This document shows, one piece after another, positions 1-8,349 of a DNA stretch of 59,256 nucleotides. The translations under genes were made by a program, and so were the position numbers. The DNA lies in contig DAOVDI010000003.1 of NCBI GenBank assembly GCA_030669585.1, positions 1-59,256 of the forward strand, read 5' to 3'. Every line of letters begins with the position of its first letter. The first letter of the stretch is position 1. The DNA is from Acidobacteriota bacterium (GTDB taxonomy: Bacteria; Acidobacteriota; Aminicenantia; Aminicenantales; Aminicenantaceae). A model generated the notes under the pieces. That model worked only from the letters and a program-made list of their open reading frames with translations. It was not told the DNA's origin and did not search any database.

Positions 1-95
1 AATACGGCTTCACGAACAGCCCCTTGCAGATGCATCAACCTCGACTCGTAAATAGTCCAGGCACTTACTTCAACAGGACATAACAAAAACACCAG
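1..95 (+). repeat. Structured intergenic repeat, copy 1a (right half, cut by window edge)
   Basis: The stretch resembles 14750-14836 nearly base for base: the TACGGCTTCACGAACAGCC segment, the GCAGATG arm at about 26-32, a CTCGACTCGTAAATAGTCCAGG-like tail at 40-61, and a shared downstream stretch reading TTCAACAGGACA. The left half lies outside the window. It is non-coding. It stands head to tail with copy 1b, the same A-then-B arrangement as at 14704-14956. Confidence 0.8.
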
Positions 96-110
96 AATCC
101 TATTTTTATT

Positions 111-246
111 ATCGGCATTTTTTCCCTTTCAGGCGGGCCGACTCTCGGTACATCTGCTGTGTTATGACGGGTTTGCGGTGGATAACCACAGCTTCACCCG
201 CCATGCCTTGCATCTGCACCAATCTCGACCCGTGAATAATCCAGGT
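111..246 (+). repeat. Structured intergenic repeat, copy 1b
   Basis: This full-length copy has a first hairpin (CGGC near 113 with GCCG near 137). A second hairpin has CGGGT at 168-172 facing ACCCG at 196-200, with GTGG (178-181) and CCAC (186-189) inside. It ends with a CTCGACCCGTGAATAATCCAGG-like tail at 223-245. The inner stem bases differ from copies at 14704 and 53848, yet still pair. The copy lies just upstream of the promoter of the FHA gene. Its function is unknown. Confidence 0.8.
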
Positions 247-269
247 TAGTAAATCTTTTGAGAATTAAT

Positions 270-296
270 TTGACAAATATTATTATAGAATATAAG
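270..296 (+). promoter_or_regulatory. Candidate sigma-70 promoter for the FHA/PP2C/VWA/kinase cluster
   Basis: TTGACA at 270-275 and TATAAG at 291-296 are separated by 15 bp, a short spacing. They lie in an AT-rich stretch immediately after repeat copy 1b and upstream of a strong AAGGAGGG ribosome binding site (317-324) serving the start at 331. Confidence 0.45.
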
Positions 297-330
297 GTGA
301 TATAACCATTTTACCCAAGGAGGGATTGGG

Positions 331-1239
331 ATGAACAAAAAAATCATAATATTTTCTTTTGCTGTTTTTTTTCTGGTCGGGTTATTTGCAACGGATGCCC
401 TTGCAGCCCAGGAATGGATTAGTGATATTCTCGCCAATCCATCCAGATACTGGAACAGAAATGTCACTGTAGTCGGTGATGTTCAGGCAGTTGTCGCCAA
501 CCCACCCGGTACAACGCGGGGAACATATTCACTCTTGGATGACAGCGGGGTTGTTCCTCTAACGATCCAGACAAAAGACTTGCCGCCAATTGGCAAGACC
601 TTTCAGGTGACCGGTGTTATTGTCCAGGATCCGAATAATGCCAATGCTCCACTCATGAAGGAGAGCAAGAGAACGTCACCCGGATTGGCTTCCAATATGA
701 AGATCCTTCTGATCGCCGGAGGCGCCCTGTTCTTGATCCTGCTGATCATTTTTATAATTCTTCTAACTAAGCCAAAGACTCCGAGGGCCCCTCAGGCTAC
801 GGTTAGTCCCGCTCCCAGGCCGGTTCCTCCTCCTCCAGCTCAAGGTCCTGCTCCTGATAAAACGACCAAGATTCCCACTACGAAAACAGTTCCTCCTCCT
901 CCAACTCCGGATAAGACACAGGTTTTTTTGAGCCTTGGTGTAGAAATTATAATTGAAAAAGGGCCTGACCAGGGGAAAGAATTTGCATTGCACAAACAGG
1001 TCACAATGTTCGGCCGGTCAGGAGCCAGGAAAAACGAGATCGAATTGAAGGACGATACCGTATCCAAGGAACAGTGCTCAGTTTATTATGACAGTGTGAA
1101 CAAGCAGTTCACCATAAAAAACGAGAGCCAGACCAATGTCACTCAGTTGAATGGCCAATTGATCACAGATCCAGTAACCCTTAATAACGGTGACTTGATC
1201 GAAATGGGCAAAACAGTACTCAAATTTAAGAAAGAGTAG
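331..1239 (+). CDS. Membrane-anchored FHA-domain protein with OB-like exported domain
   Basis: This 302-residue protein probably reads phosphothreonine signals at the inner membrane. Residues 1-25 are a signal or anchor segment. About 30-105 look like a small OB-fold domain (a GDVQAVV strand, then TYSLLDDSG). A transmembrane helix lies at about 124-146, followed by a Pro/Thr-rich linker (148-200) and an FHA domain (about 205-300) with the FGRS motif at 227-230. The usual FHA Ser-x-x-His is Ser-Lys-Glu-Gln (245-248), so the conserved His is missing. A DKTQVF motif at 194-199, just before the FHA domain, resembles the N-terminal phospho-switch of GarA-type proteins; that is inference. The start is set by AAGGAGGG at 317-324. 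It is first in a cluster with PP2C, VWA and kinase genes. Confidence 0.85.
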   Translation: MNKKIIIFSFAVFFLVGLFATDALAAQEWISDILANPSRYWNRNVTVVGDVQAVVANPPGTTRGTYSLLDDSGVVPLTIQTKDLPPIGKTFQVTGVIVQDPNNANAPLMKESKRTSPGLASNMKILLIAGGALFLILLIIFIILLTKPKTPRAPQATVSPAPRPVPPPPAQGPAPDKTTKIPTTKTVPPPPTPDKTQVFLSLGVEIIIEKGPDQGKEFALHKQVTMFGRSGARKNEIELKDDTVSKEQCSVYYDSVNKQFTIKNESQTNVTQLNGQLITDPVTLNNGDLIEMGKTVLKFKKE

Positions 1240-1337
1240 TTAATTTCCTATTTTTTAGGTGAAGGAAACCTGTTTTTTCAGGTAGAGGTCTATATATAGA
1301 TCATGATCGGTTGTTTTGATCGGAAGCGACAAGAACC

Positions 1338-2243
1338 ATGAAAATTGATGTATTCGGCCTTACAGATGTTGGGAAAAAGAGAAAAATAAATGAAGATAAT
1401 TTTCAGTGCACCATATTATCCAAAAAAAATATGGATAAAGGCGTTCCGGCATCACTGCTGATCGTTGCAGATGGAATCGGAGGACATGCAGGAGGGGATG
1501 CTGCCAGTGCCATGGCTGTAAATATCCTCAATGAGCGTATCCGAAATCAATACGGAACCGGCAATGCGGTGAAAGAAAATTATCATGCGATCATAGAAGC
1601 CGCTATTCAGGAAGCCAACAACGGCATATTTCAGAGGGCTGTAGAGGATCAAAACCTTGTTGGAATGGGAACAACAGTAGTCACTGCGCTTATTATCGAT
1701 TCTTTAGCTTTGATCTCCAATGTAGGGGACAGCCGCGCCTATTTGATCCGTGATAAGAATATCCTTCAAATCACAGAGGATCATTCCTGGAAAGCCGAGC
1801 AGTTGAAGTTGAAACTGCTCTTAGAGAAAGAGATCAGCGAGTCTCCGTTCAGGCATATGATCACACGCTCATTGGGATTTGATTCCAATGTAAATGTTGA
1901 TATTTTCTCTGTTGAGCTTTTTAATGATGATTTTCTCCTGTTGTGCTCAGATGGCCTGTATGAATCTCTGTCTGATGCGTATATGATGAATCTGATCCTT
2001 AAAAACAAGAACCCTGAAAAAATTTGCCTGAAGTTGATCAAAATGGCCAATAAAAAAGGGGGTCATGACAATATCACAGCCGTAGTCGCCCATTTAACCG
2101 GGAAGGAGAAAGCCGGCGCAAAAAAACCATGTCTTTCCGATACTGTAAAACTTGAGAAAAAGCACCGTGGTATGGCCGAAAAACATAGATGGAAGGATAC
2201 AGTGGATCTTTCTCCCTCCGACACAATTAAATTGGACACCTGA
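1338..2243 (+). CDS. PP2C-family Ser/Thr protein phosphatase
   Basis: This metal-dependent phosphatase of 301 residues probably reverses phosphorylation by the kinase at 3458. The family motifs are in order: NEDNF near 18-22, VADGIGGHAGG (metal ligands Asp45-Gly46), VGDSRAYL, EDHS, CSDGLYE and GGHDNIT. No signal peptide or membrane segment is seen, so it should be cytosolic. The tail after about residue 255 is outside the catalytic fold and carries three similar motifs: DTVKL (268-272), DTVDL (287-291) and DTIKL (295-299). These are plausible kinase targets or FHA docking sites. A 98-bp gap with short palindromes separates it from the FHA gene. Confidence 0.92.
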   Translation: MKIDVFGLTDVGKKRKINEDNFQCTILSKKNMDKGVPASLLIVADGIGGHAGGDAASAMAVNILNERIRNQYGTGNAVKENYHAIIEAAIQEANNGIFQRAVEDQNLVGMGTTVVTALIIDSLALISNVGDSRAYLIRDKNILQITEDHSWKAEQLKLKLLLEKEISESPFRHMITRSLGFDSNVNVDIFSVELFNDDFLLLCSDGLYESLSDAYMMNLILKNKNPEKICLKLIKMANKKGGHDNITAVVAHLTGKEKAGAKKPCLSDTVKLEKKHRGMAEKHRWKDTVDLSPSDTIKLDT

Positions 2244-2288
2244 TCGATTCCGGCCGGAGGATATAATAACTCCGCAATGGAGATAGTG

Positions 2289-3437
2289 ATGAAAGAAAAT
2301 AATATTTGCTTTCTAAAATGGTCTGTTCTTGTATTGATCCTGTTAAGCTTTTTTCCCGTGCAGGGATATTCCCAGGATAAGGCTGTTAATCTTCAGCGGA
2401 TCGATATCACTCGGCTCCCTGAGATACGTCTTTTTTTTACGGTTACCAATGAGAATGGGGACTCGATCCCAGGTCTCACGGAAAATGAGCTGGAAATAAC
2501 TGTTGATGGCGAGAAGCAGCAGATCTCCTCTTTGACATCGGCCTTTGAAGGCGGTGTTTATCTGGCAGTAGCCCTTCTTTTTGACAGAAGCGGCAGCATG
2601 AAGAATGCTATTGATAAGTCCAAAGATGCAGGCGCAGCCTTCCTTAAAAGGATGAGCGGGGAGGACCGGATCGCTGTTATATCCTTTGATCATAAAGTGG
2701 AAGTCAATTCAACTTTTACAAAAGACAGGGCTGCAAGCGAAGAGGCGATCGACAAGATAGTTTTAGGAGGAGATACCGCACTTTATGACGCGATTCATGA
2801 AGCCCTCGGACTTTTAAAGAATGAGGCGACACCACGGCAGGCTGTTGTTATCCTAAGTGATGGTAAAGATACAAAAAGCCGCATTCAGAGAGATGAAATG
2901 CTGGCCGGATTAAAAAACAAAAATGTTCCCATTTTCGCCATCAACTTAGATAGTCAAGGGGATGAAAACAATCTGAAGGATCTTGCACAACAAACCGGCG
3001 GAAATTATTTTGAAGCTGCTACTCCCAATGAGCTTCTTTATGTGTACCGGGTGATCGCTGATCAGCTTAATAACCAGTATGTCTTGGCCTTTCAATCCAC
3101 ATCCATACAGGATGAAAAGTTTCATGGACTGGAAGTAACCTTTAAAGACCCTGCCGGGCAGAGCGTTTCCGTTCAAAAGGAATATATCGCTACTAAAGGG
3201 CCGGGTGTCCGGCTGGAGACGGTTTCCGGGTTAATGAGACAGGTGGAAATGCGGAGTGTTATCCTGATCGTTGGGATCGGAACAATTTTTGGTTTGCTTT
3301 TAGGACTGGTGATCCTGCTTCTTCTCAAGCTTGCGCGTCCCAAGATCCGCGTCTTTTCTTTGTTGAGCCTGGCTTTGATCCTTTCCACAGTAATTTTTGG
3401 TGGGATTATTGGTGCGATATATCATTATCTGTTATGA
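2289..3437 (+). CDS. Exported VWA-domain protein with C-terminal membrane helices
   Basis: The protein carries a von Willebrand factor A domain of the type common in Acidobacteriota. An N-terminal signal segment (about 10-30) is followed by a beta-rich pre-domain and the VWA fold. The MIDAS motif DRSGS sits at 99-103, and the downstream Thr and Asp positions (GDTALYD, LSDGKDT) look intact, so it should bind a metal and a protein ligand outside the cytoplasmic membrane. Two hydrophobic helices near 325-350 and 358-380 anchor the C-terminus. I chose the ATG at 2289 because GGAG at 2279-2282 is well placed for it; an upstream in-frame ATG at 2277 lacks such spacing. It lies 20 bp before the kinase gene. 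Confidence 0.88.
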   Translation: MKENNICFLKWSVLVLILLSFFPVQGYSQDKAVNLQRIDITRLPEIRLFFTVTNENGDSIPGLTENELEITVDGEKQQISSLTSAFEGGVYLAVALLFDRSGSMKNAIDKSKDAGAAFLKRMSGEDRIAVISFDHKVEVNSTFTKDRAASEEAIDKIVLGGDTALYDAIHEALGLLKNEATPRQAVVILSDGKDTKSRIQRDEMLAGLKNKNVPIFAINLDSQGDENNLKDLAQQTGGNYFEAATPNELLYVYRVIADQLNNQYVLAFQSTSIQDEKFHGLEVTFKDPAGQSVSVQKEYIATKGPGVRLETVSGLMRQVEMRSVILIVGIGTIFGLLLGLVILLLLKLARPKIRVFSLLSLALILSTVIFGGIIGAIYHYLL

Positions 3438-3457
3438 TTTAAATACACTGGATAAAA

Positions 3458-5797
3458 ATGGAAAAAATCGGGAAATATAACATTACCGGAGAGATCGGCC
3501 GTGGCGCTATGGGGATCGTTTACAAAGGAGAAGATCCAGTTATCGGTCGTCCTGTGGCCATTAAGACCATCCGTTTCGACACTCTTACCCAGGCGAGTGA
3601 GCAGGTAAATGCCCAGCGCCGGTTCATGAGGGAAGCACGTTCTGCAGGGAATCTTTCTCATCCGAACATTGTGACTATTTACGATGTAGGAGAGGATGAA
3701 GGGCTGACCTATATCGTAATGGAGTTTATTGAAGGTCAAAGCTTCGAGGAGCTGATTACTGCCGGCCAACGGTTTTCTGTGGATGAGATCATAGCCATAA
3801 TGGCCCAGATTGGGGAGGCTCTGGATTTTGCACATAGTAAGGGTATCGTCCACCGGGACATCAAACCGGGCAATATCCTGCTGGATCGGGCGGGCCGGCC
3901 GCATATTGTTGATTTCGGAATTGCGAGAATCTCATCATCCACTATGACTCAGACGAGTATGGTCATGGGGACACCCTTTTATATGTCGCCTGAACAGATT
4001 GCCGGGAGAAAGGTCGACAACAGGGCGGATATATTTTCATTGGGTGCCGTATTGTATGAGATGCTCACTCTTCAGAAAGCTTTTCCCGGTGACAACATCA
4101 CTACTGTGATCTATAAGATTGTCAATGAGCATCCTGTGCCTGCACGAAACTTTCAACAAGACCTGCCTGACGGATTGGACCATATCCTTCATAAGGCACT
4201 TGCAAAAGACCCTTCTCAACGCTACTCCACCTGTGCGGAGTTGGCACAGGATCTGCAGAATTATCCTGCCTATGCCGGAATTGTTCCTAATGAGCCTCCT
4301 TTGGTTACTGCACCCATCCCGGTGCATGAAAAAGTGCGAAAAACGGCCCACAGGACAGATGTGCCTTCTGTGGCTGATCCGGTGTTTTCCGGGCAAAAGG
4401 AAAGAAACCGAAAACCGCTGCTGTATGTGTTGGGAGCAATGATGATTGTGGTGATCTTTATTGTTGTTGCTGTGGTGATCTTTTCAAATAAAGACAAGAC
4501 GCCGGTTGTTTCAGGGGGCGGAGGGCCTCCTGTTCAGCCAATAATCCTTCCAATGGAAAAACCGCAGGAAAAACCGGATCCGGAAATAAGCTTATCTGAA
4601 CAGATAAAATCTTATGAAGAGCGAGCGGAAACGCTTTTTAAGAAAGGCAATAATGAAGGGGCCATCCTTCTACTGGAAAAGATTCTGGAACTGAATCCAA
4701 AACACAGCAAAGCCGAATTGAATCTTGGTCTGGTCCTGGCTGACCAGGGTCGTTTGGATGAAGCAAAAAAGAAATTTAAAAACTATTTGGTAGATAATAC
4801 AGAGGACCCAGCGCCATATTTTTATCTGGGCCTTCTTTCAGAGGAAGTGAATGATCCGGAAAGGGCACTGGCTTATCTGAAGATATATAGGGACATGGCG
4901 CCTGAGGGGCCGGATATCTATGAGGTTGAAAAAACGATCAGCAAACTGGAAAAAGAAGCACAGGCGAAACAGGATCAGGAACAAATTGCCGATAATCCGC
5001 CTGAAAAAAAAGTAAAGACAGTTCTGGATATAACAGAACCCAGGAAAAAACCAGAGGTCAAGCCTATTGCAAAACAAAAAGAGGAAGGTCCAAAACCCGA
5101 AGAACAGGAAGAAAAGACCTCAGAGGTCTCATCACTTCTGGATCAGGGGATTAGGGCTTTTGATGCAAAAAAATATGATCAGACCATTCTGCAGATGAGG
5201 GCGGTTTTAGAAATAGAACCTCAAAACAGTATTGCCAATTACTACATCAACAAAGCCAAAAGCGTAAAGGCGGAAAGACAGAAACAGCAGAGAATCAAGA
5301 ATCTTCTGCGGGGAGCAAAGTCAGACCTGGATAAAAATGATTTCAACCGGTGCATCCAGCGGACTCGGAATGTTCTCCAGCTTGATCCAAAAAATGCGGA
5401 AGCCTCTGATATCATGGTGCGGGCGAATGCTGCTAAACAGGAATATTCGGTCCGCTCCATCTTTGACGCTTACAGCAGGAGTTATGGGTCCGGGAATTTG
5501 GATGCTTTTTTTAAAAAATATTGTGTTCCCACAGTTTACAATAAGGAAAAATCCAAGGCCAGGATGCTTACTTCCTTTTACCGTAATTTCAGCAATCAGT
5601 TCAGCGATCCTGAAATTATTATGACTATTGATGGTAACGGTCCTGACAGCGCCATAGTGCAGTTCCAACAGGTCAGCAAAGCGATATCCAAGGCACAGGG
5701 CATAGAAGGAGAGATCGTTAATGGTTCATACAAATGGGAGCTCAAGGAGGCCGGGAAAAATTGGATGATCATTAAGATTACTTACTGGGGACGGTAA
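3458..5797 (+). CDS. Transmembrane Ser/Thr protein kinase with TPR repeats
   Basis: This is a Hanks-type kinase of 779 residues. The N-terminal domain (about 1-270) has the glycine loop GRGAMGIV (14-21), Lys36, HRDIKPGN starting at His132, DFG at 152-154 and a SPEQ activation-segment end, so it looks active. A transmembrane helix lies at about 322-346, followed by a Gly/Pro linker. TPR repeats at about 385-490 and 560-650 are separated by a Lys/Glu/Pro-rich stretch, and the last 110 residues resemble an NTF2-like fold. The TPR and NTF2-like parts should be periplasmic and could sense envelope ligands. Its neighbours are the matching phosphatase, an FHA reader and a VWA protein, so the cluster probably forms one phospho-signalling pathway. 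Confidence 0.92.
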   Translation: MEKIGKYNITGEIGRGAMGIVYKGEDPVIGRPVAIKTIRFDTLTQASEQVNAQRRFMREARSAGNLSHPNIVTIYDVGEDEGLTYIVMEFIEGQSFEELITAGQRFSVDEIIAIMAQIGEALDFAHSKGIVHRDIKPGNILLDRAGRPHIVDFGIARISSSTMTQTSMVMGTPFYMSPEQIAGRKVDNRADIFSLGAVLYEMLTLQKAFPGDNITTVIYKIVNEHPVPARNFQQDLPDGLDHILHKALAKDPSQRYSTCAELAQDLQNYPAYAGIVPNEPPLVTAPIPVHEKVRKTAHRTDVPSVADPVFSGQKERNRKPLLYVLGAMMIVVIFIVVAVVIFSNKDKTPVVSGGGGPPVQPIILPMEKPQEKPDPEISLSEQIKSYEERAETLFKKGNNEGAILLLEKILELNPKHSKAELNLGLVLADQGRLDEAKKKFKNYLVDNTEDPAPYFYLGLLSEEVNDPERALAYLKIYRDMAPEGPDIYEVEKTISKLEKEAQAKQDQEQIADNPPEKKVKTVLDITEPRKKPEVKPIAKQKEEGPKPEEQEEKTSEVSSLLDQGIRAFDAKKYDQTILQMRAVLEIEPQNSIANYYINKAKSVKAERQKQQRIKNLLRGAKSDLDKNDFNRCIQRTRNVLQLDPKNAEASDIMVRANAAKQEYSVRSIFDAYSRSYGSGNLDAFFKKYCVPTVYNKEKSKARMLTSFYRNFSNQFSDPEIIMTIDGNGPDSAIVQFQQVSKAISKAQGIEGEIVNGSYKWELKEAGKNWMIIKITYWGR

Positions 5798-5823
5798 AAA
5801 AAACAAGGAGGGATAGGAAGACA

Positions 5824-6924
5824 ATGAGTAAATTTAAGAGAAATCGGTTTTTTTTGTATCTAGCTTTGATGGCCACGTTTATATTTGTTTTGATTCCGAG
5901 TTTTGAAACTGGTCTGAATGGGTCTCAGGCAGCGTCATTAATGCGAATCTCACATACGCAGGTGAAGTATTTTATTCCCGGAGCCAGGATCCAGGTAAAA
6001 GCCCTGGTTTCTGATGAAGCAGGAGTTATGCTTGTACGCTGTTATTTTAAAGCCAAAGGCGAAACGAATTATGTTTTTGTAGAAATGCCTTTGATCGTTG
6101 GAAATGAGTATATTGGCGTTTTGCCCGCCCCGTCAGCAGCAACCAGTGCTATTGAATACATCCTGCTGTCTGTCAATCAGAACGGCCTGGTGGTTCGCAG
6201 CCAGGTATTTGAGGCCAAGCGCGACACAGGCCGGGAAAAGCCTGTATGGCAGGATGTCAATATGAGCGGCAGCGTTGCAGTGAATACAGAACTGGCCCGG
6301 GCGCCTCGCAGTCTGCCTGGTTTTGCCGATAACATTACAGCTGATGTCATTGAATCGGCCTTTCGGTTTGGTTATGTGGTCGAGGGGATCTATATGCTCA
6401 GCCAGATGGTCGGCGCTGCTCCGGTTGGTGCTGTCAGCGGCGGAACTGTTTCCGCCACCACTACAAAGGCCATTTCTCAGATAGAATCCACTCCCAAAAT
6501 ATCAAGAATTCCCGTGACCAGGCAGCCGGCAAAAACTCCTCCTAAGAAAAAGAAAGGGATCAGTCCTCTTATTATCGTTGGCGGAGCGGCCATAGTAACC
6601 GGAGGAGTGCTTCTAGCGACAGGAGTGCTTGGGACAAAGAAGTTGAATGTTCGGATCACGGTGTCGGATTATGGAGTTATTGATAATCAATTTGAAGTTT
6701 ATCTAGACGGTGAATTGCTAGGTACTACAACTCCCGGAGGGAGCGGTTCTTGGACGAGAGAATTAAAGGAAAAATCCACTCATACGCTTAAAATCACTAA
6801 TCTTACTGGCGGTACATATTGCACTTTTTCAATTTCCAATACGAATAAATCGGCAGAGGACTTTGTCTGGTTAGACTACGGCGTGTCCCATACTGTGTCA
6901 TTTATAGTCAACGAAGCGAATTGA
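5824..6924 (+). CDS. Membrane-anchored protein of unknown function in the kinase cluster
   Basis: I do not recognise a named family for this 366-residue protein. It has an N-terminal hydrophobic segment (about 10-30) and a beta-rich region (about 40-150) with alternating strands around YFIPGARIQVKA. A low-complexity Thr/Lys/Pro linker follows, then a second hydrophobic helix at about 247-266. The C-terminal beta-sandwich-like domain has FEVYLDGELLGTTT, reminiscent of PEGA-like or carboxypeptidase-regulatory-like surface domains. AAGGAGGG at 5805-5812 precedes the start. It is 26 bp after the kinase and is followed at once by the TolC-like gene, linking signalling to export. Its function is unassigned. 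Confidence 0.75.
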   Translation: MSKFKRNRFFLYLALMATFIFVLIPSFETGLNGSQAASLMRISHTQVKYFIPGARIQVKALVSDEAGVMLVRCYFKAKGETNYVFVEMPLIVGNEYIGVLPAPSAATSAIEYILLSVNQNGLVVRSQVFEAKRDTGREKPVWQDVNMSGSVAVNTELARAPRSLPGFADNITADVIESAFRFGYVVEGIYMLSQMVGAAPVGAVSGGTVSATTTKAISQIESTPKISRIPVTRQPAKTPPKKKKGISPLIIVGGAAIVTGGVLLATGVLGTKKLNVRITVSDYGVIDNQFEVYLDGELLGTTTPGGSGSWTRELKEKSTHTLKITNLTGGTYCTFSISNTNKSAEDFVWLDYGVSHTVSFIVNEAN

Positions 6925-6945
6925 AGTTATGTAACCGGAATTTAT

Positions 6946-8349
6946 TTGGTGCGATTTTTTCTCGTTATTTTGCTTGCTTGTGTTACTGCCGGTGTATTTC
7001 TCTGTCAGTCCGGAATTTCTGAATCCGCGGATGATATTCTCCATTTTACACTGGAGGAGGCGATCAACCGGGCTCTAACCGCCAATCGAAGTATTGCCAA
7101 TGCCCTTGATCAGGTTGCGCAGACCCGGTTTTCTCTGGTTTCTTCCAGAACTGATTTTGAGCTTAAGATAATCCCCGAGGTCTACCTGGACCTCGCCAAA
7201 GGGAGAAAAGATTATGGGGCAGCCCTTTCTATTGATAAAAAACTTTCAACAGGAACAGGGCTGTTGATCAGTCCTTCTATTCAGAGGATCGGTGAAACTT
7301 ATGAAACGGGCATGGATATTTTACTGACCCAGTCTCTTCTCCGCGGTTTCAGCACAGATTATAATCTTCGGGGGGTCAAACAATCCGAGTATTTGCTCCG
7401 TTCGTCTCAAAGAGATCTTTACTTGACGCAGGTTAGTGTTGTTCTGGCCGCGGTTTCGGCTGTCTACAATGTAATACGCCTGAGGGAGATCCTTCGCCTC
7501 CAGCAGTCCTCTCATGAAAGATTGCAGGGTTATACCGAAGCGGCTGGTGTAAAGCAGAAGATGGGATTGGCCACAGCCATTGATGTGTACAGAGCAAGGA
7601 TCAAACTCAATCAGGCGGAAAGCTTCCTGATCGCAAGCCGCGAAGCCTATCAGGATGCCCTGGACAATCTTCGGATCATACTGGCTGTTCCCCTTGAAAA
7701 GGCGATAGATGTTTCCGCTCCATTGACATACACGGTCATTCATGTGGAGGAAGAAAATGCCATTCTGGTTTCAATGAGTGAACGCGTGGAGATCATTCAG
7801 ATCAAAGATCTGATCGCTAATCTGGAACTTCAGGCCAGAACTGCAAAACACAATATTCTTCCTGACGTGGACCTGACCTTGAAATATTCCTCCAAAGGCT
7901 CAGACTCAGCCCTGAAAGAGAGTCTGAAAACCAATAAGGGCAGTGTAGAGCTGGGACTGGCGACTTCAGGGAATGTATCCCGCACCAGGGAAAAAGCGGC
8001 CTACGAAAGAAGCCGGATCGCGATTCACAGCGCATCCCGGCTGATGGACTTGAAATGTGATGAGATCAAAAGGGAAGTGAAGTTTTCCCTTCGCAACCTT
8101 TATCGAAACATGAAGAACATCGAGATCCAAAAGGAGCAGATCACTCAGGCGAAGGGAAAACTCGAACTGGCGAAGGTGAAATTTTCCAGGGGCATGGCAG
8201 GCAATTTTGACATGATAGAAGCAGAGACAGAGCTGCGCACAGCAGAAATAAGCCTTATATCGGCTGTCATTCAATATATTGAAAGACAATTCAGACTGAA
8301 GGCGGCCATGGGCATTTTGATAGACAAGCAGGGGAAGGTGTCTTCATGA
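6946..8349 (+). CDS. TolC-family outer-membrane efflux protein
   Basis: The 467-residue protein has a signal peptide (about 1-25), then FTLEEAINRALTANRS, the usual opening of TolC-family proteins. Two long alpha-helical halves with coiled-coil character are separated by short beta stretches. The family forms the trimeric outer-membrane channel for tripartite export. No ATG is available at the start: TTG at 6946 and GTG at 6949 are the candidates, with only a weak ribosome binding site, so the first residue is uncertain. The stop overlaps the next start in an ATGA, indicating translational coupling with the adaptor gene. Confidence 0.88.
   Translation: MVRFFLVILLACVTAGVFLCQSGISESADDILHFTLEEAINRALTANRSIANALDQVAQTRFSLVSSRTDFELKIIPEVYLDLAKGRKDYGAALSIDKKLSTGTGLLISPSIQRIGETYETGMDILLTQSLLRGFSTDYNLRGVKQSEYLLRSSQRDLYLTQVSVVLAAVSAVYNVIRLREILRLQQSSHERLQGYTEAAGVKQKMGLATAIDVYRARIKLNQAESFLIASREAYQDALDNLRIILAVPLEKAIDVSAPLTYTVIHVEEENAILVSMSERVEIIQIKDLIANLELQARTAKHNILPDVDLTLKYSSKGSDSALKESLKTNKGSVELGLATSGNVSRTREKAAYERSRIAIHSASRLMDLKCDEIKREVKFSLRNLYRNMKNIEIQKEQITQAKGKLELAKVKFSRGMAGNFDMIEAETELRTAEISLISAVIQYIERQFRLKAAMGILIDKQGKVSS

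Noticed and set aside
1240..1337. Operator or riboswitch in the FHA-PP2C gap
   Set aside because: Small palindromes (CCTG/CAGG around T6, GATCATGATC) are present but nothing matches a known element, and the AT-rich composition makes them weak.
2277..2288. Start of the VWA gene at ATG 2277
   Set aside because: GGAGG at 2256-2260 is 16 bp away, too far, whereas GGAG at 2279-2282 fits ATG 2289 and leaves a clean signal peptide.
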